Source of the DNA: Sphingobium sp.
GTDB lineage: Bacteria > Pseudomonadota > Alphaproteobacteria > Sphingomonadales > Sphingomonadaceae
Reading direction: 5' to 3'
DNA: 64,000 nt
Assembly: GCA_009360885.1 (NCBI GenBank)
Contig: SPEL01000003.1
Coordinates: 372,001-436,000 of the forward strand
A model generated the notes under the pieces. That model had not been told where the DNA came from, did no database searches, and saw nothing but the letters and a program-made list of their open reading frames with translations. Positions 43,589-51,827 of this stretch are shown piece after piece. A program made the position numbers and the translations under genes. The first letter of the stretch is position 1. Each line of letters begins with the position of its first letter.

Positions 43589-45160
43589 TTAAGCCACCTT
43601 CCGAAAAGGCGCTCGCTTCGCCAGGGCAAAGAAGGCATCAAGCGATTCATAACGAAATGCATCAAACGAGAGGCCGTTGTGGTCCGCAAGACGCAAGACG
43701 CCTTCGGCAAGTGTCATGCGCGGCAGGATATAATAATCTTGTGCGTTCATATTGTCCTCGTCCATTCTGACACAAATTGTGAGGTCCGGTCGCAAGCTCT
43801 CATCGAGCCGGATTTTCCATCGGCGACTGCCGCCGCGTGTGAGTTTGCATCGAGCGATTATGACCGATGCTGTAATCTCCTCGTTGATGAGCAGCATATC
43901 GTTTTCGAGATTCTGAATGGCGGTGCCACCTACGGCTTCCACGCCCTTGATGACGTTCTTCACGATGGACGGATGCATCCGCCGTAGCGCGCGGTTTATC
44001 TCAAGATAACGATAGTCATGGTCGGGGACATAGCCGACCAGGGAGTAGGCACGAAGCAGGCTGCCAAAGCGGGTCTGATAGGCGCTGCTAGATGGCCCAT
44101 ATTCAAACTCGTCGATAATCAAACCGGAAAGATAGCCATTTTTCGCGAAAATGTCAGAAAGGAAAGCAAGCAATTCCTCGTCGGATAGCCGTTTCGACCT
44201 CTGCTCAATGATGAGCCGGGCTCGATCAAACAATTGCTGCGACACAATGGCCGAGAAGGCCTGATCACGCCTGATCCAGGACGAAGGATCGTTACGCACA
44301 TGCCGGGCTTTCAGCTTGAAGGATGTACGGCCCCAAACATTATGTCCGGCATATTTGTCATTAATGAGAATTTGGTGGACGGTACCCCGCGTCCATGGTC
44401 GGCCAAGATCAGACGAGATCCCCTTGCCGTTCAGCCAATCAGCGATCTGCCGCTCTGAACGCTGCTCTTTGACAAACTGGCGATATATTTCCCGTACGAT
44501 GCTGACTTCTTCGCCGGGTCCATGAACAAGAACCACCCTATCCGTTGCGATGCTCTTGTGCTCACCTCGATCAAGGACACCTTTCTGCTCTCCGCGCTCA
44601 TCGACGAGCATCCGGCGTAACCCGAAACCCGGAGGGCCTCCCTGTCGATAGCCGAGGCTGATAAGACGGCATTGGCCCGCAAATACCTTCACAGACAACT
44701 CTCGGCTATATTCGCCAGCCATGCCATGCTTTACGACTTTGATGATGGATGAGCCGATCGTGCCATCATTCTCGAACTGCTCCGCACAAAAGTGAATGGT
44801 AATACCCGCCCGCTTGCAGAGCAGTTCATAATAAGCGGCTTCATTGATATCCTGAAATCGGCCCCAACGGCTCACATCGTAAACAAGAATTGCTTCAAAA
44901 TCGATGTTGCCTGAATCTATGTCGGCAAGCAGTTGCTGAAATGCCGAGCGGTCATTGACACGAAGACCGCTTTTTCCTTCATCCGCATAGGTACGGATAA
45001 TCTCGAATCCCCGACGTTCCGCATAGGAAAGAATTTCGGCTGATTGATTGTCTGTCGAATATTTTTGATGATCGGTGGACATTCGGACATATGCCACGGC
45101 CCGTTTCAGCGGCCTGTCACCAGACTGGCACTCTTTTCCTGCCCCCCATTTGATGACCAT
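43589..45160 (-). CDS. Large serine recombinase
   Basis: A 523-aa site-specific recombinase. The N-terminal resolvase domain has the catalytic Ser in AYVRMSTDHQKYST (near Ser28) and the Arg-containing VYDVSRWGRFQD stretch. A Recombinase domain follows (GYRQGGPPGFGLRR; NGKGISSDLGRPWTRGTVHQILINDKYAGH). The C-terminal 180 residues are unlike typical phage integrases and lack an obvious zinc ribbon. It could move the 18-kb segment or a smaller unit with its two ParB-like partners. An attachment site was not identified. Confidence 0.92.
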   Translation of the reverse strand: MVIKWGAGKECQSGDRPLKRAVAYVRMSTDHQKYSTDNQSAEILSYAERRGFEIIRTYADEGKSGLRVNDRSAFQQLLADIDSGNIDFEAILVYDVSRWGRFQDINEAAYYELLCKRAGITIHFCAEQFENDGTIGSSIIKVVKHGMAGEYSRELSVKVFAGQCRLISLGYRQGGPPGFGLRRMLVDERGEQKGVLDRGEHKSIATDRVVLVHGPGEEVSIVREIYRQFVKEQRSERQIADWLNGKGISSDLGRPWTRGTVHQILINDKYAGHNVWGRTSFKLKARHVRNDPSSWIRRDQAFSAIVSQQLFDRARLIIEQRSKRLSDEELLAFLSDIFAKNGYLSGLIIDEFEYGPSSSAYQTRFGSLLRAYSLVGYVPDHDYRYLEINRALRRMHPSIVKNVIKGVEAVGGTAIQNLENDMLLINEEITASVIIARCKLTRGGSRRWKIRLDESLRPDLTICVRMDEDNMNAQDYYILPRMTLAEGVLRLADHNGLSFDAFRYESLDAFFALAKRAPFRKVA

Positions 45161-45234
45161 AGAAATGCCTTACTGTTGATCTGTCGTTTTCCTGTTGTCT
45201 GCTGACGCCTCCTTAACAGTAAAGGTGAGGCAAC

Positions 45235-45585
45235 ATGTTTCCAAAGAAAGGAAGTTCTTTTCCAATTCGTCGGACGGCGTTGACGGATGCTGAATTCGCT
45301 CAGGTGATCGCGGCGGCCTTGAAAGTCGAATTCGGTTCGGCGCGTAACGGCACCAAAATCATTACTCGGTGGACCGGTGTCAGCGAACGCACAGCGAAGA
45401 ATTGGCTCAACGGAACTAACGCCCCCAACGGCGTGCATCTCGTCCTTCTGGCGAAAGAGTCTAACGCAGTCCTCAAGGCCTTTATGCTTATGGCGGACAG
45501 ACCAGAGCTGTCGTTGGAAGCAAGCCTTCTATCGTTGCGCCGCATTCTAGTTGAAACGATAGCGGCGCTTGACCAGATAATGTGA
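45235..45585 (+). CDS. Small HTH-like protein near the recombinase
   Basis: A 116-aa protein with a probable helix-turn-helix (KIITRWTGVSERTAKNWLNGTNAPNGVHLVLLAKES, residues 38-73) and a C-terminal helix. It is divergent from the serine recombinase across 74 bp, so it may regulate it. No named family is recognised. Confidence 0.6.
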   Translation: MFPKKGSSFPIRRTALTDAEFAQVIAAALKVEFGSARNGTKIITRWTGVSERTAKNWLNGTNAPNGVHLVLLAKESNAVLKAFMLMADRPELSLEASLLSLRRILVETIAALDQIM

Positions 45586-45634
45586 TGGTCACCGCATGAC
45601 GAAATATTGCTCTCGTTCTGGAAGAATAATATAA

Positions 45635-45658
45635 GAGGCGTCTTCCGGAAGACGCCTC
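45635..45658. terminator. Bidirectional terminator between convergent genes
   Basis: A perfect 24-bp palindrome (GAGGCGTCTTCC and its complement). On the minus strand it is followed by TTATATTATT, giving a good terminator for hipA; on the plus strand it can serve the HTH gene. Confidence 0.7.
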
Positions 45659-45677
45659 CATGCAAGCGTAACCAGTC

Positions 45678-46982
45678 TCAATAGGCCGTATCATCAGGCG
45701 CGGCACTGACATCGGGGGATTCCGTTTCCCCGATGTCGCCATCTTGTACATGGTTCCTGACTTCCTGAATTCGCTTTTCCAGTGCCTCCGCAAAGATGTC
45801 GAGCATGAACCCACGCCCAGCGGGCATGGCCTCCACTTCTCTTACCGCTTCGGGGAGTTCCTTTAGCATCCGCTTCGTCACATCCTCTACGCGGCGGATC
45901 GTGCCACGCACCGCAAGACCACAGGCTTCCGCCATACGCTGCCAGTGGCGACCATAAACATGAGCGCCCCGTCGTTGACCACCGATGGCCTGAGCATGAT
46001 TTTGTGTGATCCCGTCCCAGGCAAGGCCCGACATCAAATCATATAAAGGCGCCAGTTCAGGCCCGCCCTGCCCCAACAGAATCGAATAGTTCTTGGCGTG
46101 AGAATCCACATTACCGACCGCGATGTTGAAGATCACCGCATCAAGCAGCCTTGTAATGTCTCGCGCGGTCATATGCTGCCTGACCAGCGCAAACATATCG
46201 GCCAGAGATGGCCCGCGTCGGCCCGTCCGGTTAAACTCATATTTGGCGGCAGGCAAACGCCCCAGAGCCTGACAGAAATCTTCCTGATGGAGGCGCTTGA
46301 TACTTTCCATTCCGACGCTGCGATCATAGCGCGTGACGAGCAAATAGCTGCGCTTTCCGGCCCTTCCCGTCGTGACGGCGGCCACCGGTAATCCAATGCG
46401 CCGGGCCAACACCATGCAGAGAGCTTCATTCTGCACACTATCGGGTAAGCGCTGATTATCAGGCTTCATAATATGCGTCGAAGGCGCGCCATTGACGGGA
46501 ACCGTCAGCCTATCCCCCTTCAATGCCACCGGCAACTTATCCTGCGCGCCCGCAAGGCTCATCGAAACACCATCGTCACCCACCAGAAAAGGGCGAGCAG
46601 GCAAATCGGTAATGATCCGTTCTAGCGCAGATTCATCAGGAATGACGCGATAATCAGGAGAACCGGTTAATCCCGCGGCGCCGATAGTCAGGGCACCCGC
46701 AAGATCACTGCCGGTTTCCATAAGAAGGCCTATAATATCTTCGGATGATGCCCCCAGTGCGCGGGTGATCGCCCGCAGCGGCTCCCCTTCGGGCAAAAGG
46801 TTCATCAACCAGGGAAGGAGTATGTCCTGTCCATAGGGAGTGTCTCCCGTCGGCATCGTCAACGAAACAGGGAAACGATCAGCCGCGCTCAGCCATTCAG
46901 CATCATAGGAAAGATATATATCGTCCGTGTCGGCAGTAATCGTCGCAACCTTGCGATCATCATGAAGGATAGACAGGCGCAT
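45678..46982 (-). CDS. hipA: HipA-family toxin kinase
   Basis: A 434-aa Ser/Thr kinase-fold toxin. The N-terminal HipA domain (MPTGDTPYGQDILLPWLMNLLPEGE) is followed by SLAGAQDKLPVAL, the ATP-binding part, THIMKPDNQRLPDSVQNE, and the catalytic region IFNIAVGNVDSHAKNYSILL (Asp and Asn in place). HipA of E. coli phosphorylates glutamyl-tRNA synthetase; the target here is not known. Its ATG follows the hipB stop codon directly (TAAATG). Confidence 0.92.
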   Translation of the reverse strand: MRLSILHDDRKVATITADTDDIYLSYDAEWLSAADRFPVSLTMPTGDTPYGQDILLPWLMNLLPEGEPLRAITRALGASSEDIIGLLMETGSDLAGALTIGAAGLTGSPDYRVIPDESALERIITDLPARPFLVGDDGVSMSLAGAQDKLPVALKGDRLTVPVNGAPSTHIMKPDNQRLPDSVQNEALCMVLARRIGLPVAAVTTGRAGKRSYLLVTRYDRSVGMESIKRLHQEDFCQALGRLPAAKYEFNRTGRRGPSLADMFALVRQHMTARDITRLLDAVIFNIAVGNVDSHAKNYSILLGQGGPELAPLYDLMSGLAWDGITQNHAQAIGGQRRGAHVYGRHWQRMAEACGLAVRGTIRRVEDVTKRMLKELPEAVREVEAMPAGRGFMLDIFAEALEKRIQEVRNHVQDGDIGETESPDVSAAPDDTAY

Positions 46983-47186
46983 TTATTCACCCGCCCCGAG
47001 CCGTAACCCAACAGCATGAGCAGCGGCGAGTGCCTTACCGAGTTGGGCCGTAGGCTTGCCTGCCTCCAGATCGACAATGAACCGTTCACCGCTGTTGATG
47101 GCAAGCGCTAACTCCCGCTGGGTCAGCCCCAACGCTTTGCGTGCCTGCGCAACGGCGGCTCCAAATTCTGCTGCTGTTCGAATCAT
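46983..47186 (-). CDS. hipB: HipB-like XRE antitoxin
   Basis: A 67-aa HTH protein (EFGAAVAQARKALGLTQRELALAINSGERFIVDLEAGKPTAQLGK) that would neutralise HipA and repress the operon. Its start is 3 nt from the first of three palindromic operators. Length and position are typical of HipB. Confidence 0.88.
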   Translation of the reverse strand: MIRTAAEFGAAVAQARKALGLTQRELALAINSGERFIVDLEAGKPTAQLGKALAAAHAVGLRLGAGE

Positions 47187-47189
47187 ATT

Positions 47190-47307
47190 TCTTACCGATC
47201 AGTAAGATCACACATATTTATCGCTTTTTCAACGTCATTTCTTACCGATCGGTAAGAAGTGTAAGCGCGGTGCGGGGTTTGAGTATCATTCTTCCCGAAC
47301 GGTAAGA
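47190..47307 (-). promoter_or_regulatory. Three HipB-type operators at exact 50-bp spacing
   Basis: TCTTACCGATCAGTAAGA (47190-47207), TCTTACCGATCGGTAAGA (47240-47257, perfect palindrome) and TCTTCCCGAACGGTAAGA (47290-47307) begin exactly 50 bp apart. They lie directly upstream of hipB and should bind HipB dimers cooperatively with looping or bending. Confidence 0.8.
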
Positions 47308-47824
47308 TTGTTTGCCCGGAAAACAATAAATCACCACTGCTATGGCGGACAATCCAGAACGGCAGGTTTTAGAGTACGACTTGTAATAGCTGCCGTACAG
47401 GGCCGAGTTGTCGGATGCAGCTATAGCGATCCGGTATCCCAAATCACCCCTCCGGACGGAGAGGCGCATAGACCATGGAGGCACTTTGGCCTACGATGCT
47501 CGCATGGCACCTGATCTCCGTTCCAAGCTTGAGATGGCCATTGCACACATGCTCGGTTGTCACTACGCAATCGCGTCACCAGCAGCGTCACAAATCCGGC
47601 TTCATCCGGCCCCGAAATCATTTCTGCGATTACCTCGCGATCCCCGATTTTCATGTTCCGCGCACCTCTCGGTCCGGGCCGCTCCAAAATCCCCTCGTGC
47701 CAGCGGATCACATCAGCCGCGATAAGCCCTCTTTCTTTTTTCCAACGATGTCAACGACGACACCCCAACCAACGCCATATCGTTTTAGCCTTGACCTAGA
47801 GTCGACAAGTCGACATCATGAGAT
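47308..47824. other. Stretch with a possible gene remnant
   Basis: About 500 bp. On the minus strand near 47560-47650 the frame MKIGDREVIAEMISGPDEAG then VTLLVTRL looks protein-like but is short and has no recognisable family or good start context. Otherwise nothing is seen until the restriction-modification promoter at 47791. Confidence 0.3.
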
Positions 47825-47825
47825 A
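47791..47825 (+). promoter_or_regulatory. Putative R-M promoter with twin GTCGAC sites
   Basis: TTGACC (47791-47796) and a weak CATCAT (47814-47819) are separated by 17 bp. Within the spacer lie two GTCGAC hexamers (47801-47806, 47809-47814). XamI, the prototype of the nuclease family encoded here, cuts GTCGAC. The start codon at 47825 would leave almost no leader. Confidence 0.5.
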
Positions 47826-48013
47826 TGCCCAAGTCAGCCTCCCATACCGTTGCCCAAGAACCGCAAAGCCGTCGTATCGTCGGTTTCAGCCTGTCGCCTG
47901 ACATGGCAACTGACGTGAAGCTTGAGGCCGCCCGCCGCGACCTCTCCTTGCGCAAGCTATTCGAAGAAATGTGGTGGGACTATCGCGCCAAGCATCCAAA
48001 GCAAGGACAATAA
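47825..48013 (+). CDS. Small controller-like protein of the R-M operon
   Basis: A 62-aa protein: RRIVGFSLSPDMATDVKLEAARRDLSLRKLFEEMWWDY, a beta-strand then two-helix layout resembling ribbon-helix-helix proteins. It is coupled to the nuclease gene by a TAATG overlap. It could be the operon's controller protein acting on the twin hexamers upstream. No named family was recognised. Confidence 0.5.
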   Translation: MPKSASHTVAQEPQSRRIVGFSLSPDMATDVKLEAARRDLSLRKLFEEMWWDYRAKHPKQGQ

Positions 48014-48975
48014 TGCCCGTTAATCTCGACAAGCCGCACCTCTGGAAGGCCGACGTCGCCCGTTCGGTCGATATGTATAACGACTGGTTTATGAACTTCG
48101 CGCCGGATGCATTCCGGCAGACACGCGTGCGCGTCACCAAAGACGTTGAGGCGGCATTGAAAGCCACCGATTACTTGCGCGATATCAAGCCAGCCACCAT
48201 CCGTCGTCACCCTGAAATTCTGCCAACCTTACGAATGTCCACTTGCCCGCCGATCGCCGTTGATCGACTTGTCGGACTTGCCGGTGTCTCTAAGAACCTC
48301 GTCAAGTGCATGGACGAAAACCATGCACTACCAAAGCGCATGCCGGTTGCAGAGGCGGATGCCCAACTCGGCAAGATCGCCGACATCATTGAGCGTATGG
48401 CTGACCCGGATATCTTCACCTGGCTTGGTAGTACTGACACGCCGCCCGAGGGAGAAATGCATCGTGCTGCAACGATCGTTGCCGACCGCCTTTGCGGTGC
48501 AGTCGCCAACCCCATCATTCGTAACGCACAGGAAAAACGTCAGCTGGCGGCTATCAAGGTCTGGCTTGAAGCGCGGGGCTACACGCAGCTCCCCGAAGGC
48601 GGACAGACCAAATTCAACCAAATGCAACCCGGCACATTCAGCTTCCGCATGAACGTACCGGTTAAGCTCGAAGGGCTGGCATTGCCCGTCAACATTCCCG
48701 TCGATGCGGTCATCATGCCACTAAGCCGCCCCGCCGGACAGCTACCGATTTTCTTTGAAGCCAAGTCTGCTGGCGATTTCACGAACACGAACAAGCGTCG
48801 CAAGGAAGAGGCCGTCAAAATGTCGCAGCTCCGCACCAACTACGGTGAGGGTGTAGAGTTCAACTTGTTCCTCTGCGGATATTTTGACAGCGGCTATCTA
48901 GGATACGAGGCAGCCGAGGGCATCGATTGGGTATGGGAACACCGCATTGATGATCTCGCTGAGTTCGGCCTATGA
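48013..48975 (+). CDS. XamI-family type II restriction endonuclease
   Basis: About 320 aa. Motifs of a PD-(D/E)xK core appear as VDAVIMPLSRPAG near 230 and PIFFEAKSAGDFTNTNKRRKEE near 245. The overall sequence resembles XamI-type enzymes (prototype specificity GTCGAC). The start at 48013 overlaps the small upstream gene; the ATG at 47971 is out of the operon pattern. It precedes its methyltransferase by an ATGA overlap. Specificity is inferred from family. Confidence 0.8.
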   Translation: MPVNLDKPHLWKADVARSVDMYNDWFMNFAPDAFRQTRVRVTKDVEAALKATDYLRDIKPATIRRHPEILPTLRMSTCPPIAVDRLVGLAGVSKNLVKCMDENHALPKRMPVAEADAQLGKIADIIERMADPDIFTWLGSTDTPPEGEMHRAATIVADRLCGAVANPIIRNAQEKRQLAAIKVWLEARGYTQLPEGGQTKFNQMQPGTFSFRMNVPVKLEGLALPVNIPVDAVIMPLSRPAGQLPIFFEAKSAGDFTNTNKRRKEEAVKMSQLRTNYGEGVEFNLFLCGYFDSGYLGYEAAEGIDWVWEHRIDDLAEFGL

Positions 48976-50552
48976 GCAAGACGGATCACGCTAGGCTCGA
49001 ACAAGATCGCCTAGAGCTGCAAGCGCAGCTCGACAGTCAGAAGACACGAGCCGCCCGCAACAAACTCGGACAGTTCGCCACACCGACCGCGTTGGCCACA
49101 GACATCCTCGAATATGCCGGATCAATCCTTGGCAACAAGGAGCCGATCCGCTTCCTTGACCCTGCTATCGGAACCGGGGCGTTCTATTCGGCTTTGCTTC
49201 GCGCTTTTCCTGCAACCCGCATTGAACGCGCGACGGGCTACGAGATTGACACGCATTACGGGCAACCTGCCGCCGAGCTATGGGACGGTACAGGCCTTGA
49301 ACTCAACCACATGGACTTCACGCGTCAACGCGCGTCGTCCAAGTTCAATATGCTGATCTGCAATCCTCCTTATGTTCGCCACCACCATATGGCGAACGAA
49401 GAAAAAGGACGGCTCCAGCTGGCAAGCATGGGGGCGGCAGGTTTTCGTCCAAGTGGTCTGTCTGGCCTCTATTGCCATTTCCTCGCCTTGTCCCATGCAT
49501 GGATGAGCGAGGGGGGCGTTGCGGGCTGGCTCATTCCCAGCGAGTTCATGGACGTCAACTACGGCCAGGCCATCAAGCGTTACCTGCTAGAAAAGGTGAC
49601 CCTGCTCCACATTCACCGTTTCGATCCCAACGATGTGCAGTTCGCTGACGCTTTGGTGTCGTCGGCTGTCGTCTGGTTTCGCAAGTCCCCGCCTCCCAAA
49701 CACCATCAAGTCAAGTTCACCTTCGGCGGCACGCTGGCAGAGCCAGCCTTGTCGCGGGAAATTTCGATCCCAGCCCTTTCTGCCGAAACGAAATGGACTC
49801 GCTTTCCTGCATTGAATGTACGCGATCGCTACACCGGAGGTGTTGTATCCGATTTCTTCAAGATCAAACGTGGAATCGCCACCGGCGACAACAGCTTCTT
49901 CATCCTTTCCAAGGCTGAAATTGCCGCGCGAGGCCTTCCAATGCATGCATTCAGGCCAATTTTGCCGAGCCCACGCTATGTGAAGGTGGACGAGATTGAT
50001 AGCGACAAGCACGGCGTCCCCGCGCTTGATCGGCGCCTTTTCCTTCTCGATCCGGGTTTGCCGGAGGATGAAATCAGAAAGCAATATCCGGCCCTCTATG
50101 CCTACTTGCAAGAAGGCAAGGAGCGCGGTCTGCATGACCGCTATCTCTGTCGCAACCGTAAGCTTTGGTATGCCCAAGAGGTACGGCCACCCGCCCCGAT
50201 TGTATGCACGTATCTGGGCCGCGGTGACGCTAAAAACGGAAGACCGTTTCGCTTCATTCTGAACAAGTCTGCCGCCACGGTCGCAAACGCCTATCTCGCC
50301 ATGTACCCAACGCTTCTTATGGAGAGAGCGATGAAAGCCGACCCGACAATCATTCGCCGGGCTTGGGAGGTTCTAAACCGCATCACACCGGAAACACTGC
50401 TCGGCGAAGGTCGGGTCTATGGTGGCGGCCTGCATAAGTTGGAGCCAAAGGAGTTGGCCAATGTCCCTGTTCTCGAGCTGATGGATATGATCCCCACCAT
50501 TGAAAGGCCACAGACTCAAACGGAAATCTTCGAGTTGGTGGCAGCGGAGTAA
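48972..50552 (+). CDS. N6-adenine DNA methyltransferase (R-M partner)
   Basis: A 526-aa class I SAM-dependent methyltransferase. Motif I is FLDPAIGTGAFYSALLRAFP near 61 and the catalytic motif IV NPPY is near 130, as in N6-adenine enzymes of the Eco57I/TaqI type. The C-terminal half is the target-recognition domain. It presumably protects the nuclease site. Overlaps the nuclease gene by 4 nt; the next gene follows after 2 nt. Confidence 0.9.
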   Translation: MSKTDHARLEQDRLELQAQLDSQKTRAARNKLGQFATPTALATDILEYAGSILGNKEPIRFLDPAIGTGAFYSALLRAFPATRIERATGYEIDTHYGQPAAELWDGTGLELNHMDFTRQRASSKFNMLICNPPYVRHHHMANEEKGRLQLASMGAAGFRPSGLSGLYCHFLALSHAWMSEGGVAGWLIPSEFMDVNYGQAIKRYLLEKVTLLHIHRFDPNDVQFADALVSSAVVWFRKSPPPKHHQVKFTFGGTLAEPALSREISIPALSAETKWTRFPALNVRDRYTGGVVSDFFKIKRGIATGDNSFFILSKAEIAARGLPMHAFRPILPSPRYVKVDEIDSDKHGVPALDRRLFLLDPGLPEDEIRKQYPALYAYLQEGKERGLHDRYLCRNRKLWYAQEVRPPAPIVCTYLGRGDAKNGRPFRFILNKSAATVANAYLAMYPTLLMERAMKADPTIIRRAWEVLNRITPETLLGEGRVYGGGLHKLEPKELANVPVLELMDMIPTIERPQTQTEIFELVAAE

Positions 50553-50554
50553 GC

Positions 50555-51172
50555 ATGGATTTGATTGACCTCGACAAGGCCCAACTATTCCTCGTTTTGG
50601 CCGTTCCGGGGATCGTCATCCTCTACATGCGAGGTCAATTTCTAACGGGGCGTGCCTTGCCGTCTTCTGACGGGTTAATGGCTTACATCACTGTTTCGCT
50701 TGTTTATTACCCAATTGCCCTCCCAGCTTTTGTATGGCTACAAGGCCTCACGAATCTTGCTGCCGCGACTGTATGGATTTTGACGATATTCATCGTGCCT
50801 GCGGCGGTTGGCATACTCCTTGGCATGAATGCCCGAAAAGGCTGGCTTCAATATATTCTTAGAAAATTGGGTATGGGGACGGTCCATCCAATAAATTCTG
50901 CATGGGACTGGCGTTTCGTTGATTGCAAATCCTGTTGGGCTTTGGTCATTCTTAAAGACGGAACCAAATGGGCAGGCTTCTTAGGCACAGAATCTTTTAT
51001 GTCATCCGACCCTGCCGAGCGAGATATTTATATTCAACAAGTCTATGAAATAGATAAATCAAACAATTGGCTTCCTCGCACCAGCGGCGTCTGGATTGCC
51101 CATGGAGAAATCCAGTCTATTGAATTCTGGCCGATTACCAACGCCACACTCGCAGACGAAAAGGAAACCTAA
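50555..51172 (+). CDS. DUF6338-family membrane protein
   Basis: A 205-aa protein with three membrane helices in the first 95 residues and a soluble C-terminal domain (NSAWDWRFVDCKSCWALVIL, then TKWAGFLGTESFMSSDP, then GEIQSIEFWPI), matching DUF6338. It directly follows the methyltransferase and is coupled to the 68-aa gene (TAATG). Function unknown; such pairs are common near restriction and other defence genes. Confidence 0.65.
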   Translation: MDLIDLDKAQLFLVLAVPGIVILYMRGQFLTGRALPSSDGLMAYITVSLVYYPIALPAFVWLQGLTNLAAATVWILTIFIVPAAVGILLGMNARKGWLQYILRKLGMGTVHPINSAWDWRFVDCKSCWALVILKDGTKWAGFLGTESFMSSDPAERDIYIQQVYEIDKSNNWLPRTSGVWIAHGEIQSIEFWPITNATLADEKET

Positions 51173-51378
51173 TGTCAGATAAGAAGGCACCTCCACCATC
51201 AAGGCCACAGCCTCGGCCTATTAACGAGGGCTACCGGCCAAATGAAACGCATGGCTATCAGCCATCAGCGGTAAGGCCATCTGGAACGGTACAGAACGGT
51301 CATCAGCCGACCACGAGCCAAGTTCCAAGCGGCCCACCACCAAATCAGGGTAGCGGCGGACAATCTGGCAAGAAGTAG
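51172..51378 (+). CDS. Pro/Gly-rich partner of the DUF6338 protein
   Basis: A 68-aa disordered protein with three loose repeats of the GYxP type (EGYRPN, HGYQPS, NGHQPT) and a SGPPPNQGSGGQ tail. It overlaps the DUF6338 gene by 1 nt. Short repeat proteins of this composition commonly accompany DUF6338; function unknown. Confidence 0.6.
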   Translation: MSDKKAPPPSRPQPRPINEGYRPNETHGYQPSAVRPSGTVQNGHQPTTSQVPSGPPPNQGSGGQSGKK

Positions 51379-51382
51379 CTGT

Positions 51383-51727
51383 TCACGATCGTTTCAGTGC
51401 ACGCCACAATGTTGATCGCTCTACTTTAAGTAAAGTAGCCATGCCCGTGACCGTCTCCCGTCCCGCCTCTATCGCTTCGCGGGCATAGGCAATCTGTGCT
51501 GTAGTCAGCTTTCGCCGACGCCCGAGTAGGTCACACATCTGTCCGATTTGACCGGCGACCTCGCCCAATATCTCGTTGGTGTCGTAAATCGGATTGCGCG
51601 GAAACTCGGAAAACCTGATTGGTGCAGGCTCTGTCCGCATATGCGCCGTGATCGCATCCGCGACGGCTCCGAAATAGAAATTGAACACGCCCGACACACC
51701 GGCAAGCCCTCGTGACAGTTCCTGAAG
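51383..51727 (-). pseudogene. Resolvase/invertase C-terminal fragment, cut by IS66
   Basis: The minus-strand frame ends in RRRKLTTAQIAYAREAIEAG, then MATLLKVERSTLWRALKRS, the HTH of Hin-type resolvases and invertases. About 60 further residues upstream are protein-like (DTNEILGEVAGQIGQMCDLLG). The reading frame then runs into the truncated end of an IS66 copy at about 51728, so the N-terminal catalytic domain is lost. Confidence 0.6.
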
Positions 51728-51802
51728 TCTTTGAGTTCGCTCTGCGGATGAATGCCGCTGCGGTCCGGGGTAAATCTGTACCAGATCAGCGCTGGTGTAG
51801 TG
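51728..51802 (-). pseudogene. Distal piece of the interrupted IS66 tnpC (copy 2)
   Basis: About 75 bp identical in frame and nearly identical in sequence to the part of the intact tnpC encoding TPALIWYKFTPDRSGIHPQSE. It is the continuation of the tnpC piece at 54272-55086, separated from it by the insertion of IS66 copy 1. Its distal end is truncated against the resolvase fragment. Confidence 0.8.
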
Positions 51803-51827
51803 GTAAGCGTGTTCTGGAGGTCGCAGG

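Noticed and set aside
45300..45665. Minus-strand frame opposite the small HTH gene
   Set aside because: Composition and codon pattern favour the plus-strand gene; the minus frame has no motifs.
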